Source: Ustulina deusta (taxonomy: Eukaryota; Ascomycota; Sordariomycetes; Xylariales; Xylariaceae). Taken from it: DNA of 64,000 nt. The position numbers and the translations under genes are program-made. Of the stretch, positions 61,916 to 64,000 are shown piece after piece. How positions within the stretch are numbered: the first letter of the stretch is position 1; every line of letters starts with the position of its first letter. The notes under the pieces were generated by a model. The model made no database searches and was not told the DNA's origin. It was given only the letters and a program-made list of their open reading frames with translations. The stretch lies in assembly GCA_023159155.1 (NCBI GenBank), contig JAJNNX010000024.1, positions 62,001-126,000 on the forward strand, read 5' to 3'.

Positions 61916-62166
61916 TTCAGATGTCAGGACCTGAGATCCAAATGGATGAGAACACATCTCCTTGGTAATGAATGCATCGCAACGGTAGTCGCTCACATTG
62001 ATGACGACGATCGGCCCAGACGCTGCGGCAGCTCTCAACTGGTGCTCGGAGGGGGCCAGGAGAACTCAATCAAAGCTAGGCAACTTCCGGGTATCCTCGA
62101 TCATTCGCTCCAGTTTCGCATTCATGTCGTAGCGTTGGTTGACTTGACGTGCCAACGGTGCTAGCG
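61916..62166 (-). pseudogene. Relic of a second CHAT-domain gene
   Basis: The minus strand reads a helical segment (LARQVNQRYDMNAKLERMIE), then LAPSEHQLRAAAASGP and IVVINVSDYRCDAFIT, the linker and first strands of a fungal CHAT domain. A TGA interrupts the frame just before VLLAPSE, a likely CGA-to-TGA change. Homology fades near 61916 and nothing recognisable lies upstream of 62166, so both TPR region and catalytic part are gone. It covers the linker plus the part of CHAT that the gene at 41-43.7 kb lacks, but its linker sequence differs, so it comes from a paralogue and was not excised from that gene. Confidence 0.7.
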
Positions 62167-62246
62167 TATGGCGTTAGTCAGCTTGACTCATCCAAGCTCT
62201 TGGCGCATTCTACAGCACATAATAGGGCACTCCACAAGTAGGGGGT

Positions 62247-62360
62247 ACGCATGTATTAGGGGGAGCGTAAGCCTTTTTTGGCTAGTTTTTAGATCGAAGC
62301 TATTATTAAAGCACTAATAAAAAGTTTGATATATTGCTGCTTTAAAAGCTAGTTGTAAAT
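62247..62360 (+). repeat. Element terminus, copy 1 (ACGCATGTATTAGGGGGAGC)
   Basis: About 110 bp that recur as a direct repeat at 62896-63010 with only transitions in the first 40 bases, and whose first 25-30 bases recur at 10701. The junction from normal sequence to AT-rich DNA is exactly here, so this is the left edge of a mobile element. Confidence 0.7.
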
Positions 62361-62465
62361 TGCTTATTGCTAAAATATAAAGCAAATAAAAAATAACGTA
62401 TTAAAATAATAAAATTTAATTTCTAACAATCTTTTATTATTATTTTTTTTAGTTTTTAAGCTTTA

Positions 62466-62770
62466 GTAATGCAGCAGGGCTAGTGCTAGCGGCCCGCTGG
62501 CAGCTGCGAATGTGGCTGTACGTCAATTGTTAGCCGTATTCGGGCCGCCCGCGGCCCGAATCGGCTGATCTTCAGCTGTATTCAGGGGTTCGAATAGCTA
62601 TAAAAGCCTTCGAACTTCTTAGAGCAACACTTACTTCACACGCATACCATACATACCAGTTTTCTAGTAGCAGGCGCTCTAGTTTGTTTTTGTTGTTTTT
62701 AGTTGTTTTAGTGTCGAGTTGCCCCGTCCTTCTTTAGTAATTAAGGCAGCGGGCAGAATAAATTTGCTAT
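62466..62770 (+). promoter_or_regulatory. Unmutated GC-rich island with TATA box inside RIP-mutated repeat
   Basis: A 300-bp island of normal or high G+C with CpA sites intact, flanked on both sides by strongly AT-converted sequence. It has a hairpin at 62538-62561 (arms ATTCGGGCC / GGCCCGAAT), TATAAAAG at 62599-62606, then a CA-rich, start-site-like segment. This resembles the U3/R part of an LTR, but no LTR partner is visible. Confidence 0.5.
62538..62561. repeat. GC-rich hairpin, 9-bp perfect arms
   Basis: ATTCGGGCC and GGCCCGAAT around a 6-base loop, about 40 bp upstream of the TATA box of the island. Confidence 0.8.
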
Positions 62771-62895
62771 ATATTTATTATATATATATATTTATAATTA
62801 TAATATTATAAAAAAATAAGTTATATAGTAGGTTTTTAAATTTTATAAAATTATTTATTTATAATATATAATAAAGCATTTTATAAATAAAAAAT

Positions 62896-63010
62896 ATATA
62901 TATATTAAAAAAAACCTAAGTTTTTTTTAGTTAGTTTTTAGATTAAAGTTATTGTTAAAATATTAATAAAAAGTTTAATATATTATTATTTTAAAAGCTA
63001 GTTATAAATT
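62896..63010 (+). repeat. Element terminus, copy 2 (RIP-mutated)
   Basis: Lines up with copy 1 at the same length for 39 bases around ATTAGGGGGAGCG, which here reads ATTAAAAAAAACC, then continues in parallel to AAATTGCTTA. Direct orientation, 649 bp away. Confidence 0.7.
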
Positions 63011-63443
63011 GCTTAAATTTATGTTTTAGATTATATTAAAATAATTATTTTAAATTATAATAAATAATTAGTTTAAATTTAATAAAGTATTTTATATATT
63101 AAAAAATATGTTTTAATTAGTTAGTTTATATAAATAGGGCTAATATAGCTTGCTATATAAAAAGTTTTATTATATATTATAAAAATTTTTTTTTTAAATA
63201 TTATATATTTTTAATATATATTATATAATAACAAATTTATATTAAATTTAAATTAATATTAAAGTAGTTTTGTTTTGTTTTGTTATTTTTAATTTATTAT
63301 TATTATTATATTTTTTAAAGCAGCTTTTATAAAAAAATAGCTTGCTAGCTCTGCTTTTTCTAACCTATATAGTAAAAATAAGTTCTATATAAATTTAAAA
63401 TAAATTTAAAGCTAATTTATATAGATTAAAAATCTATAATTAT

Positions 63444-64000
63444 TGTTACAATCAGTCAAATAAAGCTTTTATAGCTAGTTTATTAATATTATAAACAAAG
63501 ACTTTAAGCTAAAAAAAAAAAAAAAAAAAAAAAGTTAAAGTTTATAAGGTAGGTAGATATAAACTTTATATGTATAGCTGCAAAGTTAAGTTGGTCTATA
63601 TATAGATTTTTTATTTTATTGCTATATAGGTCTAAAGTTCTTGCAAGTTTTACTAAAACTATATAAACTATACTAACTATTATATTACTTTTTTTTAAAA
63701 CTAAAAGTTTAAATATAGTTTTAACTTAAAATTATTAATAATATTAAATTTATATAGTTTTTTTATATTATATTGCTTTATTATTATTTTTATAATTATT
63801 TATAAATTTATTAACTATTGCTATATATATTTATTTTTGTAATTTTATAAAAAGTTTAAAAGTTTTTTTATAAGTTTTATAAAATTAGTTAAGTTTAATT
63901 AGTATATTTTTAAAACTTTAAGCTATATATTAAATATTATTAAAATTGTAGCTTTTTTAAATAATTTAGTATTATAACTTTTTGTTTTTTTTATATATTT
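63444..64000 (-). mobile_element. Second copy of the gypsy-C family, running off the window
   Basis: The LTR spans 63444-63684 (start TGTTACAATCAGTC) and is followed by internal sequence closely parallel to 29757-30080. Same plus-strand layout as gypsy-C, so the coding strand should be minus. The LTR has one copy of the 40-bp internal unit that gypsy-C carries twice. The other end lies beyond 64000. Confidence 0.85.

Noticed and set aside
16631..64000. CRISPR arrays, tRNA genes or replication origins in the AT-rich blocks
   Set aside because: The many short A/T runs are irregular and come from RIP-decayed elements; no regularly spaced repeats and no cloverleaf-capable sequence were found by eye.

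Overview
This window looks like accessory DNA from the nuclear genome of a filamentous ascomycete (Pezizomycotina, probably Eurotiomycetes; this placement is inference). The evidence is short GT-AG introns of about 50-95 bp (one of 204 bp), fungal-only protein families (2EXR, DUF6536, CHAT/TPR, LysM-GH18 chitinase), and long blocks of extreme A+T whose decayed retrotransposons show the C-to-T / G-to-A pattern of repeat-induced point mutation (RIP).

Layout. 1-16.6 kb is mostly ordinary sequence with three genes on the + strand: a conserved fungal protein (3394-4635), an aldo/keto reductase with three exons (8180-9573) and a DUF6536 membrane protein (from 14461). The last is cut by a 21-kb AT-rich block (16631-37595). 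That block is a nest of three LTR retrotransposons: a Ty1/copia element, with one Ty3/gypsy chromovirus inserted in its leader and another gypsy, in the opposite orientation, inserted in its RNase H region. All three keep 5-bp target duplications. The DUF6536 reading frame resumes exactly after the block (37601-37972).

37.6-50 kb is a G+C-normal island of accessory genes, many broken: a ubiquitin-like/zinc-ribbon gene, a 5'-truncated LINE with its target duplication, a TPR-CHAT gene with an internal deletion, a cysteine-rich protein gene with no visible start codon, a 2EXR gene, and a LysM-GH18 chitinase pseudogene. 50115-57046 is a second, RIP-mutated copy of the same copia family on the minus strand, again with a target duplication.

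57-62.2 kb holds a small three-helix membrane protein, an AAA-ATPase tail relic, an apparently intact gene of a conserved fungal family (60892-61718) and a relic of a second CHAT gene. 62.25-64 kb is RIP-mutated repeat again, and holds an unmutated GC-rich promoter-like island and the start of another copy of the minus-strand gypsy family.

The genes do not form a pathway. The picture is an accessory, possibly subtelomeric, compartment where transposon insertion, RIP and deletion are dismantling fast-evolving families. CHAT/TPR and ubiquitin-like proteins are often linked to fungal NLR-like self/non-self systems.
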